DNA of 64,000 nt from Burkholderiales bacterium PBB6. GTDB lineage: Bacteria; Pseudomonadota; Gammaproteobacteria; Burkholderiales; Burkholderiaceae_C. The position numbers were made by a program, and so were the translations under genes. The notes below the pieces were generated by a model. It had not been told where the DNA came from. It saw only the letters and a program-made list of their open reading frames with translations, and ran no database searches. Location of the stretch: positions 1-64,000 of the forward strand of contig NKIH01000003.1 of NCBI GenBank assembly GCA_002255925.1, read 5' to 3'. How positions within the stretch are numbered: position 1 is the stretch's first letter; every line of letters begins with the position of its first letter. Below, in pieces: positions 21,071 through 31,349 of this stretch.

Positions 21071-21583
21071 TCAGGCGCAGACGTCCTTGAACAGCAAGGC
21101 GATGACCGTGCCGTCGTCGACGGGCTTCATCGCCGGCGGGCTGGCCGCTGAGGCCGCCGCGGCCACCGGCGCAGGCCCGAAGTAGTAGCTGCGCTCGCTG
21201 CACTGCGCGCGGAACAGGAAGGTACGCAGCAGGGACTTGGCGGGGTTGGCCACCTGTACCGTGGCTTCGACAAACCCGCCGTCACGCGGGCGCACGAAGC
21301 GGCCACTTGCCGAGGTGTCGAGCAGGCTGAAGGTGTTGTCGGCCGCGACGAACAGCTCTTTCACCGACAGTGCCTCCGCGTCTTTCACGGCACCGGCCTT
21401 GTCACGCAGCCAGTTCGGCATTTCCGGCGTGGGCCGGCTGATCGGACGCGGCTCGGTGGGGGCCTGAGACTGCTGGGCCAGGGCCACCGGTGCTGCCAGC
21501 GCCAGGCAAAGCAGCCAGACGGCCGAAGTGCTGGCGGGTGCATGGGCAGGCTGGCGAGCGGTCGACGAAAGGCGGTTTGTCAT
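21071..21583 (-). CDS. Secreted hypothetical protein
   Basis: 170 aa. A signal peptide (WLLCLALAAPVALAQQ) then a Pro-rich linker and a small domain with two cysteines (AQCSERSYYFGP near residue 130, FKDVCA at the C-terminus) that could form a disulfide. No family recognised. Sits 55 nt after the ArsC-like gene start, same strand. Confidence 0.55.
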   Translation of the reverse strand: MTNRLSSTARQPAHAPASTSAVWLLCLALAAPVALAQQSQAPTEPRPISRPTPEMPNWLRDKAGAVKDAEALSVKELFVAADNTFSLLDTSASGRFVRPRDGGFVEATVQVANPAKSLLRTFLFRAQCSERSYYFGPAPVAAAASAASPPAMKPVDDGTVIALLFKDVCA

Positions 21584-21614
21584 GCCGCGCAGCGTACCCG
21601 AGAAACTTGACCCG

Positions 21615-23315
21615 TCACAGCAGGCTCAACACCTTGCCGATGGCCGGCACACCGGCCTGATCAAACGCGAACAGCAGATAAAACCCGGGCGGCGCGAGGT
21701 TCTTGTTCGCCGGCGCCTTCACCTGCAGCACGCTGCCCGATTGGCTGAACGTCAGTGCCTGGAAGCGCTGATCCGCGTTGAACGCGTGAGTGACAGCGCC
21801 GAAGCGCACCAGCGTGACCCGTGAGATCGCAGCCGTGCTACCCATCGTCACGCCGAAGGTCTGAGCCGGGTGAACCACGGTGGGTGCCTTGGCCACCACC
21901 GGCCGTGTGGCGGGCTGGCCTGAGCCGTCGGCGCGGTACAGGTAAGGCGGGTAGAAGATTTCGGCATTCAGCTGGGCCACCGGGCCAGGCCCGCCACCGC
22001 CGGCCGTCAGCACGCTGCCATCAGGCAGCAGCATCGAGGTGGCGTGGTACAGCCGCGCCTTGGTGGCCGCCGCCTGGGGCGTCCACAAGCCCGTGGCCGG
22101 GCTCCAGGTGCTCGACAGGTACGCCGCGCCAGCCAGGTCATTGCCGGTGGAGGAACCGCCGTTCACCCAGACCTGGCCGTCGGCCAGCAGCGTGGCATTG
22201 CTGTACTGGCGGTCCTGGTCGATGGACGTGGTGGCTTGCACGGCAGGCGTCGTGCCGCTCATGTCCAGCACCACGGCCTGCCGGTTCAGCCGCACCGACA
22301 ACACCTTGCCCGGGCTGAACATGACCGACGGATACGACGGATCACCCGCAGGCAGCACCACTGGCAAAGTGCGCAGCTTGCCAGCGCCTGAGGGCCACAG
22401 CGCAAACACGCCGCCCGCATGGGCCACGCTGACGATGCGACCGTCCGGCATCGCCCAGGCGCGGGGGTAATACCAGCTCATGTCGTCGCTGCCCCAGACC
22501 CAGTTGGCCGCGGCGCCCGTCAAAGAGCGCCAGCCCGTGTCAGAGCGCCAGACCTCGGGCGTGCTGGCGAAGGTATCGACCGTGGGGGCCATGACGTCAT
22601 TGCCCTCCCAGAGTCGATCAACCCGCCCGCCCAGCACCACCTGCTCACCGGCCGCCGACGACACCACCGTGGCATACCAGCGCTGCCAGGCCATGGAGGC
22701 GGTCTGCCGCTCCAGCGTGTTGGTGCCACGTCTGAACACATTGACATCGCTGTTGGCGAAGTTGCGCACGCCCGCCACCTGCCGGTCACCGCCCACCACC
22801 AGCACATCGCCCGTGACTGGCAACAAGGTTTGTCCGGCGCAGAAGATGTCGGTGCCAGTGCTGTTGGGCAGCAGCGTCATCGATTCAACGCCGGTGCCAA
22901 GCCGAGGGTCCCAGACGGCGTAGTTCAGCGACGCGCCCTGCTCACCTTCCGGCGTCGAGCCGTAGGCCAACACGCGGCCGTCCGGCAGCAGCACGGTGTG
23001 CATCGGAATGACGGGCCAGTAAAACGGCGCGCCAAACACACCCTGCTGCGCCGCATTCACCGAGCCCGCCGGGCTGACCCACGCGGCCGGCCCGACACGC
23101 CGGGCCTGGCTACCCGGCCAGGCCAGCGGCACACCGGCACCCAGCCCGCGGTCGACCAGGGCCGGACGGCTCTGCAACATGTCTTCCGGCAACGCCGGTC
23201 TGCCCACCACCGCGGCCCGGGTGATGGCCGGCAGCACGGCCACGGCCATCAATGCCCACACCCCAGCCGGCAGGGCTTTTCGAACAGGCAGGGGTGAACA
23301 ATCGATGGCGCTCAT
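21615..23315 (-). CDS. Galactose/glyoxal oxidase-like copper-radical oxidase (copy 2)
   Basis: 566 aa. Same kelch plus DUF1929 layout as the gene at 17290-18999. Copper and radical residues in place: Cys159 (DIFCAGQ), Tyr282/Tyr283 (SWYYPRAW), Tyr423-His424 (RLYHATSM), His510 (VTHAFNADQR). The signal peptide (LMAVAVLPAITRAAVV) has no lipobox, so this copy is probably released to the periplasm or outside, unlike its paralogue. ATG has a GAGG site. Substrate unknown. Confidence 0.85.
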   Translation of the reverse strand: MSAIDCSPLPVRKALPAGVWALMAVAVLPAITRAAVVGRPALPEDMLQSRPALVDRGLGAGVPLAWPGSQARRVGPAAWVSPAGSVNAAQQGVFGAPFYWPVIPMHTVLLPDGRVLAYGSTPEGEQGASLNYAVWDPRLGTGVESMTLLPNSTGTDIFCAGQTLLPVTGDVLVVGGDRQVAGVRNFANSDVNVFRRGTNTLERQTASMAWQRWYATVVSSAAGEQVVLGGRVDRLWEGNDVMAPTVDTFASTPEVWRSDTGWRSLTGAAANWVWGSDDMSWYYPRAWAMPDGRIVSVAHAGGVFALWPSGAGKLRTLPVVLPAGDPSYPSVMFSPGKVLSVRLNRQAVVLDMSGTTPAVQATTSIDQDRQYSNATLLADGQVWVNGGSSTGNDLAGAAYLSSTWSPATGLWTPQAAATKARLYHATSMLLPDGSVLTAGGGGPGPVAQLNAEIFYPPYLYRADGSGQPATRPVVAKAPTVVHPAQTFGVTMGSTAAISRVTLVRFGAVTHAFNADQRFQALTFSQSGSVLQVKAPANKNLAPPGFYLLFAFDQAGVPAIGKVLSLL

Positions 23316-23417
23316 GGCGAACCTCCTCGTGTGGAATGGCGGCTTGCAAGATGTGGTGAAACGAGTGTGGTGAAACTACCGGTCTACGTCACTCCCACAC
23401 CACACAGGCAAGCACTT

Positions 23418-23436
23418 TGGCGTGACGTTCACGCCA
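23418..23436. promoter_or_regulatory. Palindrome between dps and the oxidase gene
   Basis: TGGCGTGACGTTCACGCCA, perfect 8-bp arms around CGT, about 100 bp upstream of copper oxidase copy 2 and 72 bp past the dps stop. Could be an operator or the 3' hairpin of dps; no T-run follows. Nearby is a second short palindrome (CACGTGCACGTG) at about 23478. Confidence 0.4.
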
Positions 23437-23507
23437 CGCCTTCATCAGCGGGTCACGGCACCGTCAATGGCGTGTCACGTGCACGTGGTGCCTGTTTCAG
23501 GGCAGGC

Positions 23508-24101
23508 TCACAGCGCCAAGGTGGTGCGGTGGTTGCCGTTGTCCTGTCCGGCGCCGCGGCTCGCCTCGAACAAGAACCAGATGCGCTGCTCACCCTGATC
23601 GATCCAGGTTTCCAGCAGGCTGTTGGTGCCCACATCGCCGTGCTCGGCGCACAAGGCATGTGCACGACGCAGCTGGCGCACCAACATGCGGCTGTCTTCG
23701 CGCAGCTCGGCCATCATGTCGGGCGGGTCCACGAAGGCGGCGTCGTTGTCGAGCACGCGTTGCAGGCGGCTGATTTCGCCGATCGAATGCAAGGTGCGCC
23801 CCCCTAACTTGCGGCAGCGCTCGGCCAGCGGGTCCGTCATCGCCCACAGCTGCGCGGCTTGCTCATCCAGCATCAGGTGCAGGTCACGGAAGTGAACGCC
23901 GCTCATGTGCCAATGGAAGTTCTTGGTCTTCACATACAGCGCAAACACATCGGCCAGCAGCACCGACAGGGTGTTCGAGATCTGCTCGGTGGCGGCGCTC
24001 TTCAGATCAGTGGGGGTGCTGAGCGGTGCTGCTCGGCGCTCTTGCAGCTCAGCCGTGCTGGCGGCGGACGAAGGGCTGGGCGAATGAGAAGAAGGGTTCA
24101 T
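23508..24101 (-). CDS. dps: Dps-family DNA-binding ferritin
   Basis: 197 aa. Twelve-subunit shell that oxidises and stores iron with hydrogen peroxide and protects DNA. Ferroxidase residues appear in NFHWHMSGVHFRDLH followed by LMLDEQ (His, His, Asp, Glu). A ~30-residue N-terminal Ser/Pro tail is longer than usual. ATG 24101 begins MNPSSHSPSPSS. A peroxide-consuming ferritin next to a peroxide-making oxidase gene is suggestive but unproven. Confidence 0.93.
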   Translation of the reverse strand: MNPSSHSPSPSSAASTAELQERRAAPLSTPTDLKSAATEQISNTLSVLLADVFALYVKTKNFHWHMSGVHFRDLHLMLDEQAAQLWAMTDPLAERCRKLGGRTLHSIGEISRLQRVLDNDAAFVDPPDMMAELREDSRMLVRQLRRAHALCAEHGDVGTNSLLETWIDQGEQRIWFLFEASRGAGQDNGNHRTTLAL

Positions 24102-24272
24102 GGTGGGCCTGCTGGTTGTGCGCCCATGGCCGGGCAACATGCACGGGTTTCAGAGCGCCTGCACTGATGCTGGCGGCAGGCCCGGCCAGCGTCGGTTCGC
24201 CAGCGAACCCTGGCCTGGGGGCCTCAGGCCACCGCACAGACGCGGCACACGCACAGGCTCACGCTGTGGGCC

Positions 24273-25238
24273 ATGCCCGCTGCTCGCCCTGAACCACCTG
24301 CCAACCCCTACACCGTGCTGGGCGTGGCCACCAACGCCACCGAGCAGGAGATCAAGCAGGCCTGGCGGCGGCAGGCCCGGCGCTACCACCCCGATGTGAG
24401 CAAGGCGCCCGATGCCGAAGCCCGCTTCAAGGCCCTGGCCGATGCCCACCGGCTGCTGAAAGACCCGGCCCGCCGCGCCGCCTATGACCGCGGCGAGCCC
24501 GACCCCGAGACCCATCCCGGCTTCCACCAACCACCGCCGCAGCGCAGCAGTCGGCCGTCACAGCGCGCGCAGCGGCGCCCGGCAGGCCGGAGCCCGTCCA
24601 TCGACGAAGACTTCTTCTCGGGCACGCACGGCGACAGCGCCAGCGAGTTGCTCGAAGCCCTGTTGCGCCAGCACCAGCAAGCCACCCCACCGCAAGACCA
24701 GACCGCCGAGCTGCAGATCAGCGTAGAAGAGGCCTGCACGGGTGGCCACCGCCTGGTGCAGCTGCAGGGCCACCACCACAGCGGCCAGAGCGGTGGCCTG
24801 CGAGAGCTGGACGTGACCATTCCACCGGGCATGGCCGACGGCCAACGCCTGCGCCTGGCCGGCCAGGCGGGCGTGGACGCCCTCGGGCGGCATGGCGACG
24901 TGGTGCTTACCGTGCACCTGCAGCCACACCCCCTGTTCAGCGTGCAAGGCCGAGACATCAGCCTGCAGCTGCCGGTAACCCCGTGGGAAGCCGCGCTAGG
25001 CGCCCAGGTGACGCTGCCCACCCCCACCGGCTCACTCACGCTGACCGTGCCGCCAGACAGCCCGGGCGGACGCCGCCTGCGCCTGAGTGGCCGCGGCATC
25101 CCGGGCAAGCCTGCGGGCGATTTGTATGCCGTGCTGCAACTGGTGCTGCCACGTGCCGACACGCCCGATGCCCGCGCGGCTTATGCCGAGTTCGCGCGGC
25201 AACTGCCGTTTGATGCCCGCCCAACCTGGGCGCATTGA
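24273..25238 (+). CDS. J-domain co-chaperone, CbpA/DnaJ type without zinc finger
   Basis: 321 aa. J domain at about residues 12-75 with the HPD triad (RRYHPDVSKAP), a linker rich in Arg/Ser, then two C-terminal substrate-binding beta domains (LQISVEEACTGGHR; DVTIPPGMADGQRLRLAGQ). No CxxCxGxG repeats. Stimulates DnaK ATPase. Family start could be this ATG, MPAARPEPPANPY. Confidence 0.9.
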   Translation: MPAARPEPPANPYTVLGVATNATEQEIKQAWRRQARRYHPDVSKAPDAEARFKALADAHRLLKDPARRAAYDRGEPDPETHPGFHQPPPQRSSRPSQRAQRRPAGRSPSIDEDFFSGTHGDSASELLEALLRQHQQATPPQDQTAELQISVEEACTGGHRLVQLQGHHHSGQSGGLRELDVTIPPGMADGQRLRLAGQAGVDALGRHGDVVLTVHLQPHPLFSVQGRDISLQLPVTPWEAALGAQVTLPTPTGSLTLTVPPDSPGGRRLRLSGRGIPGKPAGDLYAVLQLVLPRADTPDARAAYAEFARQLPFDARPTWAH

Positions 25239-25330
25239 TTGAACCGCTCAGGCGCAGGGGGTGAGCTACCCCACCCCTGTCGGGTGGCGCACAGACGCTG
25301 CGGCCTCAAAGGCCTACAACGCCTCATCAC

Positions 25331-25350
25331 CCGTGACACCCCGTGACACC
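25331..25350. repeat. Two tandem copies of a 10-bp unit
   Basis: CCGTGACACC occurs twice head to tail about 35 nt before the OmpA-type gene. A short hairpin (CCACCC / GGGTGG) lies at 25271-25287, possibly the end of the J-protein transcript. Small; may be chance or a regulator site. Confidence 0.35.
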
Positions 25351-25385
25351 GCATCCAACAAATCCACAAACCCCGAAAGCCCACC

Positions 25386-26600
25386 ATGACCCGCACCCCC
25401 ACCCAGACCCCGACGTTTCGTCCCTCCCCCATCTGGCTCGCCGCCCTGGTGCTCACCGGCTTCGGCGCATCTGCCCAGGCCCAAGGCCAGGACCAGCCCT
25501 ACTACTACGGCGGCCTGTCGCTCGGCAGCTCACGCGCGCTGCTCGATGAAGGCGCCATCGCCGAATCCCAGCGCCTCAGCGGCGGCAATGCCGTGACCAT
25601 CACCGGCATCAGCGAGGACACCCGCGACACCAGCTACCGCGTCTTTCTGGGCTACCAGTTCAACCGCAACATCGGCCTGGAAGCCAGCTTCTTCCAGCTG
25701 GGTCGCTTCCACCTGCAGGCCGACACCCTGCCCACCGGCACGCTGAACGGCGAGCTGAAGATGCAGGGTGGTGGGCTTGATGTGGTGGGCGCCATGCCGC
25801 TGGGTGAGCAGCTCTCGTTCCTGGCCCGAGTGGGTGGCCAATATGCCAAGACGGTCGGCGTGTTCAGCGGTTCCGGCGCGTTCGTGGTGAACAACCCGTC
25901 GCCCAGCCACCGTGAGCTGAACTACAAGGTCGGCGTGGGCCTGCAGTACGCCTTCAGCGCGAACTTCCTGATGCGGGCCGAGGCCGAGCAATACCGGGTC
26001 AATGACGCGATGGGCAACCATGGCCGTGTGCAGGTGGCGTCCATCAGCCTAGTGATGCCGTTTGGCGAAGGCGCCGGCATGCGGCGCACCGCACGCGCCA
26101 TGCCGATGAGCTACGCGCCCCCTGCCGCCGGCCCGGCCCCCACGCCAGCCCCGATGCCTGAGCCGGTGGTGGTGGCCGCCGCCCCCATGGTGGTGCCGGC
26201 AGCGCCGCCCGCCATGCCGAAGCGGGTGAGCTTTTCGGCTGATGCGCTGTTCGACTTCGACAAGGCCAGCCTGCGCACCGAAGGCAAGTCGGCGCTCGAC
26301 GCTTTCGCCCGTGACATGGCCGGCACACAGTTCGATCTGATCGTGGTGGAAGGCCATGCTGACCGCACCGGCTCGGCCGCCTACAACCAGAAGCTCTCGC
26401 TGCAACGGGCCGATACCGTGAAGGCCTGGCTGGTGTCTTCCGGCGGGTTTGATGCAACGCGCATCAGCACCGCAGGCATGGGCGAACGGGCGCCCACGAC
26501 ACAGCTTGCTGACTGCAAGGCCAGCCTGCCGACGACCGAGTTGCGGGCCTGCCTGCAACCCGACCGCCGGGTGGACGTGGACGTGAGCGGCACGCGCTGA
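25386..26600 (+). CDS. OmpA-family outer-membrane protein
   Basis: 404 aa. Signal peptide ending ASAQAQ, an N-terminal 8-stranded barrel (about 30-220, YYYGGLSLGSSRALLDE), a Pro/Ala/Met-rich linker (about 235-275), and a C-terminal OmpA peptidoglycan-binding domain (SADALFDFDKASLRTEG, then VVEGHADRTGSAAYNQKLSL). Links outer membrane to cell wall. Two Cys near the end (DCKASLPTTELRACL) resemble the E. coli OmpA C-terminal pair. Confidence 0.92.
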   Translation: MTRTPTQTPTFRPSPIWLAALVLTGFGASAQAQGQDQPYYYGGLSLGSSRALLDEGAIAESQRLSGGNAVTITGISEDTRDTSYRVFLGYQFNRNIGLEASFFQLGRFHLQADTLPTGTLNGELKMQGGGLDVVGAMPLGEQLSFLARVGGQYAKTVGVFSGSGAFVVNNPSPSHRELNYKVGVGLQYAFSANFLMRAEAEQYRVNDAMGNHGRVQVASISLVMPFGEGAGMRRTARAMPMSYAPPAAGPAPTPAPMPEPVVVAAAPMVVPAAPPAMPKRVSFSADALFDFDKASLRTEGKSALDAFARDMAGTQFDLIVVEGHADRTGSAAYNQKLSLQRADTVKAWLVSSGGFDATRISTAGMGERAPTTQLADCKASLPTTELRACLQPDRRVDVDVSGTR

Positions 26601-26610
26601 GCGCCCGCCC

Positions 26611-27216
26611 ATGCGCTGGTTCACTCTGGAGCACAGCCGTGCGGCGTGGTGGGCGGACATCGCCCTCTACGCCGCAGCGTCCTTGTCGCTGTGCCTCACC
26701 CTGCTGGCCGGCAGCCCGGCGGGCAGCGGCCTGACACTCACGTTGTGGGCGGTCACCGGTGTCGCCAGCTGGACGCTGGTGGAATATGTGCTGCACCGCT
26801 TCGTGCTGCACGGCCTGCCGCCCTTCAGCGACTGGCATGCCGAGCACCACCGCCGCCCCACCGCGCTGATCGCCTCACCAACGTGGATTACGGTGCTGCT
26901 GTTCCTCGGGCTGGCGGCTGGCCCGGCCTGGTGGCTGCTGGGCCGCTGGCCGGCCTGCGCGCTGAGCTTCGGCCTCGTCACGGGTTACCTGGGCTACGGC
27001 CTTGCGCACCACGCCACCCACCACCGCGTGCCGTGGCTGTCGCCCCGCAACGCGTGGCTGGCCCGTCGGCGCCGCAGCCATGCGCTGCACCATGCCCATC
27101 ACGGCCACGCCGTGATGTTTCCTGAGGCCGGCAGCCGTCACTTCGGGGTGACGCTGGACTTCTGGGACCAGGTGTTTGGCACGGCGACTGCCCCTGCGCC
27201 GGGCCGGCAACCCTGA
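26611..27216 (+). CDS. Fatty acid hydroxylase/sterol desaturase-superfamily membrane protein
   Basis: 201 aa, four hydrophobic segments. His clusters typical of the di-iron superfamily: LHRFVLHG, DWHAEHH, LAHHATHH and ALHHAHHGH. Probably hydroxylates a lipid tail. It starts 10 nt after the OmpA gene and its stop overlaps the next start (TGATG), so it belongs to one transcription unit with the exporter. Confidence 0.75.
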   Translation: MRWFTLEHSRAAWWADIALYAAASLSLCLTLLAGSPAGSGLTLTLWAVTGVASWTLVEYVLHRFVLHGLPPFSDWHAEHHRRPTALIASPTWITVLLFLGLAAGPAWWLLGRWPACALSFGLVTGYLGYGLAHHATHHRVPWLSPRNAWLARRRRSHALHHAHHGHAVMFPEAGSRHFGVTLDFWDQVFGTATAPAPGRQP

Positions 27217-28718
27217 TGCCCGACAACTCCACGCCCGCCGCCCCCGCGAGCACGCCGGCGACGCCAGTGGCTCCGGCCGTCAGCGCTGCGCCCGCAAATC
27301 CGACCACAAACCCACCCATCACCACCGCCACCGGCGCTGCCACCCCACCGCCCCTGCACCCAGACCAGCACCCGCGCTGGCACTGGCTGCTGGCGCGGTC
27401 CGGGCACATCGGCACCGGCGTAGTGGTGCTGGCCGCTGCGGCGTGGTTCGGGCCTGACCTGGTGCTGGGGCCGCGGGTTGAGCTGCTCTCGGTGCGCCAG
27501 GGCGATCTGGTGCAAACCGTGGTGGCCAGTGGCCGCGTGGCGGCGCCGCACCGCGTCAGCGTGGGCGTGCAGATCACCGGCACCGTGGCCGACGTGCCGG
27601 TGCAGGAAGGCCAGACCGTGGCCAGCGGCGACGTGCTGATCCGCCTGAACGACACCGAACTGCAGGCCACCCTGCTGCAGGCGCGGCTGAACAGCGCGCA
27701 GGCCGACGCCCGGCTGCGCAGCCTGCAAGCCCTGCAGGCCCCGCTGGCCGCCCAAGCCGTGCTGCAGGCCAGCGCCACCCACACCCAGATGCAGCGCACC
27801 CTGCTGCGCAGCCGCGAACTGGTGGCCCAGGGCTTCATCGGCCAGGCCGCGCTCGACGACAGCCTGCGCGCCGAGCGGGTGGCTGCCGCGCAACTCGACA
27901 TCACCCAGCGGCAATGGGCCAGCGCCCTGCCCGCTGGCACCGACCACCAGCTGGCCCTCACCACGCTGGCCCTGGCCCGGGCCGGTGACGACGCCGCCCG
28001 CGCCCGCCTGGCCTACGCCGTGGTGCGCGCCCCGGCCAGCGGCGTGTTGATCGCCCGTGCGGTGGAGCCCGGTGACGTGGTGCAGCCGGGCAAGGTGCTG
28101 ATGCTGCTTTCACCCGCCGGCAGCACCGAGCTGGTGGTGCAGATCGACGAGCGCAACCTGCGCCTGATGCGCACCGGGCTGACCGCCCTTGCCTCGGCCG
28201 ATGCCTACCCGAACGAACGCTTCGACGCCCGCCTCGTGTTCATCAACCCCGGTGTGGACGCCGAACGCGGCGCGGTGGAAGTGAAGCTGGCCGTGCCCCG
28301 CCCACCACCCACGCTGGCGCAAGACATGACCGTGTCGGTTGACATTGAAGTGGCCCGCCGCACGAACGCGGTGCTCATCCCGACGGCCGCCGTGCACGGT
28401 GCCGACACCGCCACCCCGTGGGTGCTGCGCCTGGAAGGGCGCCATGCCCGGCGTGTGGCCGTGGTGCCGGGCCTGCGCAGCGGCAGCCAGCTGCAGGCCC
28501 TGCCCGGGCCGGTGGGCAGTAACGACAGCAAGGACAGCAACAACAACAGCAGCAGCGCAGCGCCTCTGAAAGCCGGTGACCAGCTGGTGCCGGTGGCGAC
28601 CGCCAGCATCGTGGCGGGCCAACGGTTGCGCGCTGCAGGGCCTGCGTCAGCGGCCAGCAGCGCGGCCTCGGCGGCTTCAGCCGTGGTGAAAACGCCCACG
28701 CAGCCAGCAGCGCCCTGA
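27216..28718 (+). CDS. Periplasmic adaptor (HlyD/MacA family) of an ABC exporter
   Basis: 500 aa. Ala/Pro/Thr-rich cytoplasmic N-tail (about 1-55), one membrane anchor (about 65-85), a lipoyl half (VVASGRVAAPHRVSVGVQIT), a helical hairpin (about 145-240), and a beta-barrel ending in a Ser/Asn-rich stretch near residue 440. Pairs with the FtsX-type permease and ATPase that follow. It probably moves a lipid-linked or peptide cargo; the cargo is unknown. Confidence 0.88.
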   Translation: MPDNSTPAAPASTPATPVAPAVSAAPANPTTNPPITTATGAATPPPLHPDQHPRWHWLLARSGHIGTGVVVLAAAAWFGPDLVLGPRVELLSVRQGDLVQTVVASGRVAAPHRVSVGVQITGTVADVPVQEGQTVASGDVLIRLNDTELQATLLQARLNSAQADARLRSLQALQAPLAAQAVLQASATHTQMQRTLLRSRELVAQGFIGQAALDDSLRAERVAAAQLDITQRQWASALPAGTDHQLALTTLALARAGDDAARARLAYAVVRAPASGVLIARAVEPGDVVQPGKVLMLLSPAGSTELVVQIDERNLRLMRTGLTALASADAYPNERFDARLVFINPGVDAERGAVEVKLAVPRPPPTLAQDMTVSVDIEVARRTNAVLIPTAAVHGADTATPWVLRLEGRHARRVAVVPGLRSGSQLQALPGPVGSNDSKDSNNNSSSAAPLKAGDQLVPVATASIVAGQRLRAAGPASAASSAASAASAVVKTPTQPAAP

Positions 28719-28746
28719 GCACCGAGTTGCACCACCGAGCCACCCC

Positions 28747-30079
28747 ATGCCGCCCGACGCCCTGAGCCCCACCGCCCCGCCGCAACCCGCCCCCCAGACG
28801 CCACCCTCATCGGCCACGGCCAACCTGCCCGTGCTGGCCCGGTGGCAGCCGTTTGAATGGATCGTCGCGCTGCGCTTCCTGCGCGAGGGCCGCATCCAGA
28901 CCGCCTTCATCATTGGCGGCGTAGCCATTGGCGTGGCCGTCATCGTGTTCATGTCCGCCTTGCTCTCAGGCCTGCAAGGCAACTTCGTTCGGCGCGTGTT
29001 GACCGGCCAGGCGCACATCCAGCTGCTGCCGCCCAAAGAGGTGGCGCGGCCGCTGCGCCTGTGGCCTGGCCCTGGCGGCGGCCAGCTCACGCCCGAGCTG
29101 ATCGAAGGCGCCATCCTGCAATCACCCACCCAGCGCACCAAGCACCTTGACCAATGGCAGGCACTGGCCGTGCAGATCCGCCAGATGCCGGAGGTGAAGG
29201 TGGTGTCACCGGCCGCCACCGGCTCGATGCTGGTGGTGCGGGGTGATGCCAGCCGGTCCATCTCGACCCTCGGCATTGACCCCGCGCTGTACTTCCGCAT
29301 CGTCACGATGGACGACAAGCTGGTGGCCGGCACCACCCGTCTGGGCAGCAGCGACATCCTCATCGGCATCGAGCTGGCGGCCGACCTGGGCGTGGGCATG
29401 GGCGACAAGCTGCGCGTCACCTCGGCCACCGGCACGGCCAGCACGCTCACCATTTCCGGCCTGTTTGACCTGGGCAACAAGGGCGCCAATGCACGCACCA
29501 CCTTCGTGGCCCTGCGCACCGCGCAAAGCCTGCTCGGCCTGCCCGGCGGCGTGACCGTGCTGGACGTGACCGTGACCGACCCCTACGCCGCCGAAATCGT
29601 CGCCCAGCGCATCACCAGCGACACCGGCGTGCAGGCCGACAGCTGGATCAAGACCAACGCGCAGTTCTTCACCGCGGTGAATGCGCAGCAAAGCTCGAAC
29701 ACCGTGATCCGGGCCTTCGTGGCGCTGTCGGTGGCCATGGGCATTGCCAGCGTGCTGGTGGTGTCGGTGGTGCAGCGCTCTCGCGAGATCGGCATCTTGC
29801 GGGCCATGGGCGTGACGCGAGCACAGGTGCTGCGGCTGTTCCTCATCCAGGGCGGCCTGCTGGGCCTGGGTGGCGCCATCGTGGGCTGCGCGCTGGGGGC
29901 AGGCTCATTGCTGGCGTGGCAGACGCTGGTGCGCAATGCGGACGGGAGCGCGCTGTTCCCGATCAACCTGTCGCCGATGCTGTTTGTGGTGACGCTGGCG
30001 CTGGCCACGCTCACCGGGTTGGCGGCTGCGTTTGCGCCTGCCTTGCGGGCGGCAAGGCTTGACCCTGTGGAGGCGATTG

Positions 30080-30087
<8 letters not shown>
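28747..30087 (+). CDS. ABC exporter permease (FtsX/LolC/MacB type)
   Basis: 446 aa. Membrane helix near residue 50, a large periplasmic MacB-like domain (about 70-300), then three helices with FtsX-domain features ([20 protein letters not shown]). Resembles DevC/LolCE-like permeases. The Pro/Ala-rich N-terminus is longer than usual. Works with the adaptor upstream and the ATPase downstream. Confidence 0.9.
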
Positions 30088-30844
<757 letters not shown>

Positions 30845-30911
30845 CGCACAGACCCGCCGCACGCCAAGCGCCATCGTGAAGCCTTGACCCATAGCCCTGA
30901 TCGGACACCCC

Positions 30912-31349
30912 ATGAACTACGAAGACCGCGACCCCTACGGCATGTACCGCCGCCTCAACCTGGACAGCGATTCAACACCGCACAAAGGCCCGGGCCCATC
31001 GCTGATGGGTGCCAACACGCTGATCGGCAACGACGTGTTCAATGACGACCACGAGAAGCTCGGCGACATCAAGGAAATCATGCTGCACGTGCACAGCGGC
31101 CGTGTGGGCTACGCCGTGCTGTCGTTCGGCGGCTTCTTCGGCCTGGGCGACAAGCTCTTCGCCGTGCCGTGGGCCGCACTGACGCTGGACACCGTGAACA
31201 AGCGCTTCATGCTCAAGGTGCCCAAGGAACGCCTGAGCGAGGCCCCCGGCTTCGCCAAGGACAACTGGCCTGACATGGCCGACAGCACCTGGTCCCAGGG
31301 CATTCACCGCTGGTACGGCCTGACGGAAGCGGGCGACAGCGACTCCTGA
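30912..31349 (+). CDS. PRC-barrel domain protein (intact copy)
   Basis: 145 aa, cytoplasmic. PRC-barrel domain of the RimM/photosynthetic reaction centre H-subunit fold (GNDVFNDDHEKLGDIKEIML, then VLSFGGFFGLGDKLFAVPW and LDTVNKRFMLKVPKERL). Such proteins are small stress- or RNA-linked factors of unknown role. Its 3' 300 bp is duplicated at 34247-34556. The GTT that forms the edge of that copy is codon 42-43 here. Confidence 0.9.
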   Translation: MNYEDRDPYGMYRRLNLDSDSTPHKGPGPSLMGANTLIGNDVFNDDHEKLGDIKEIMLHVHSGRVGYAVLSFGGFFGLGDKLFAVPWAALTLDTVNKRFMLKVPKERLSEAPGFAKDNWPDMADSTWSQGIHRWYGLTEAGDSDS

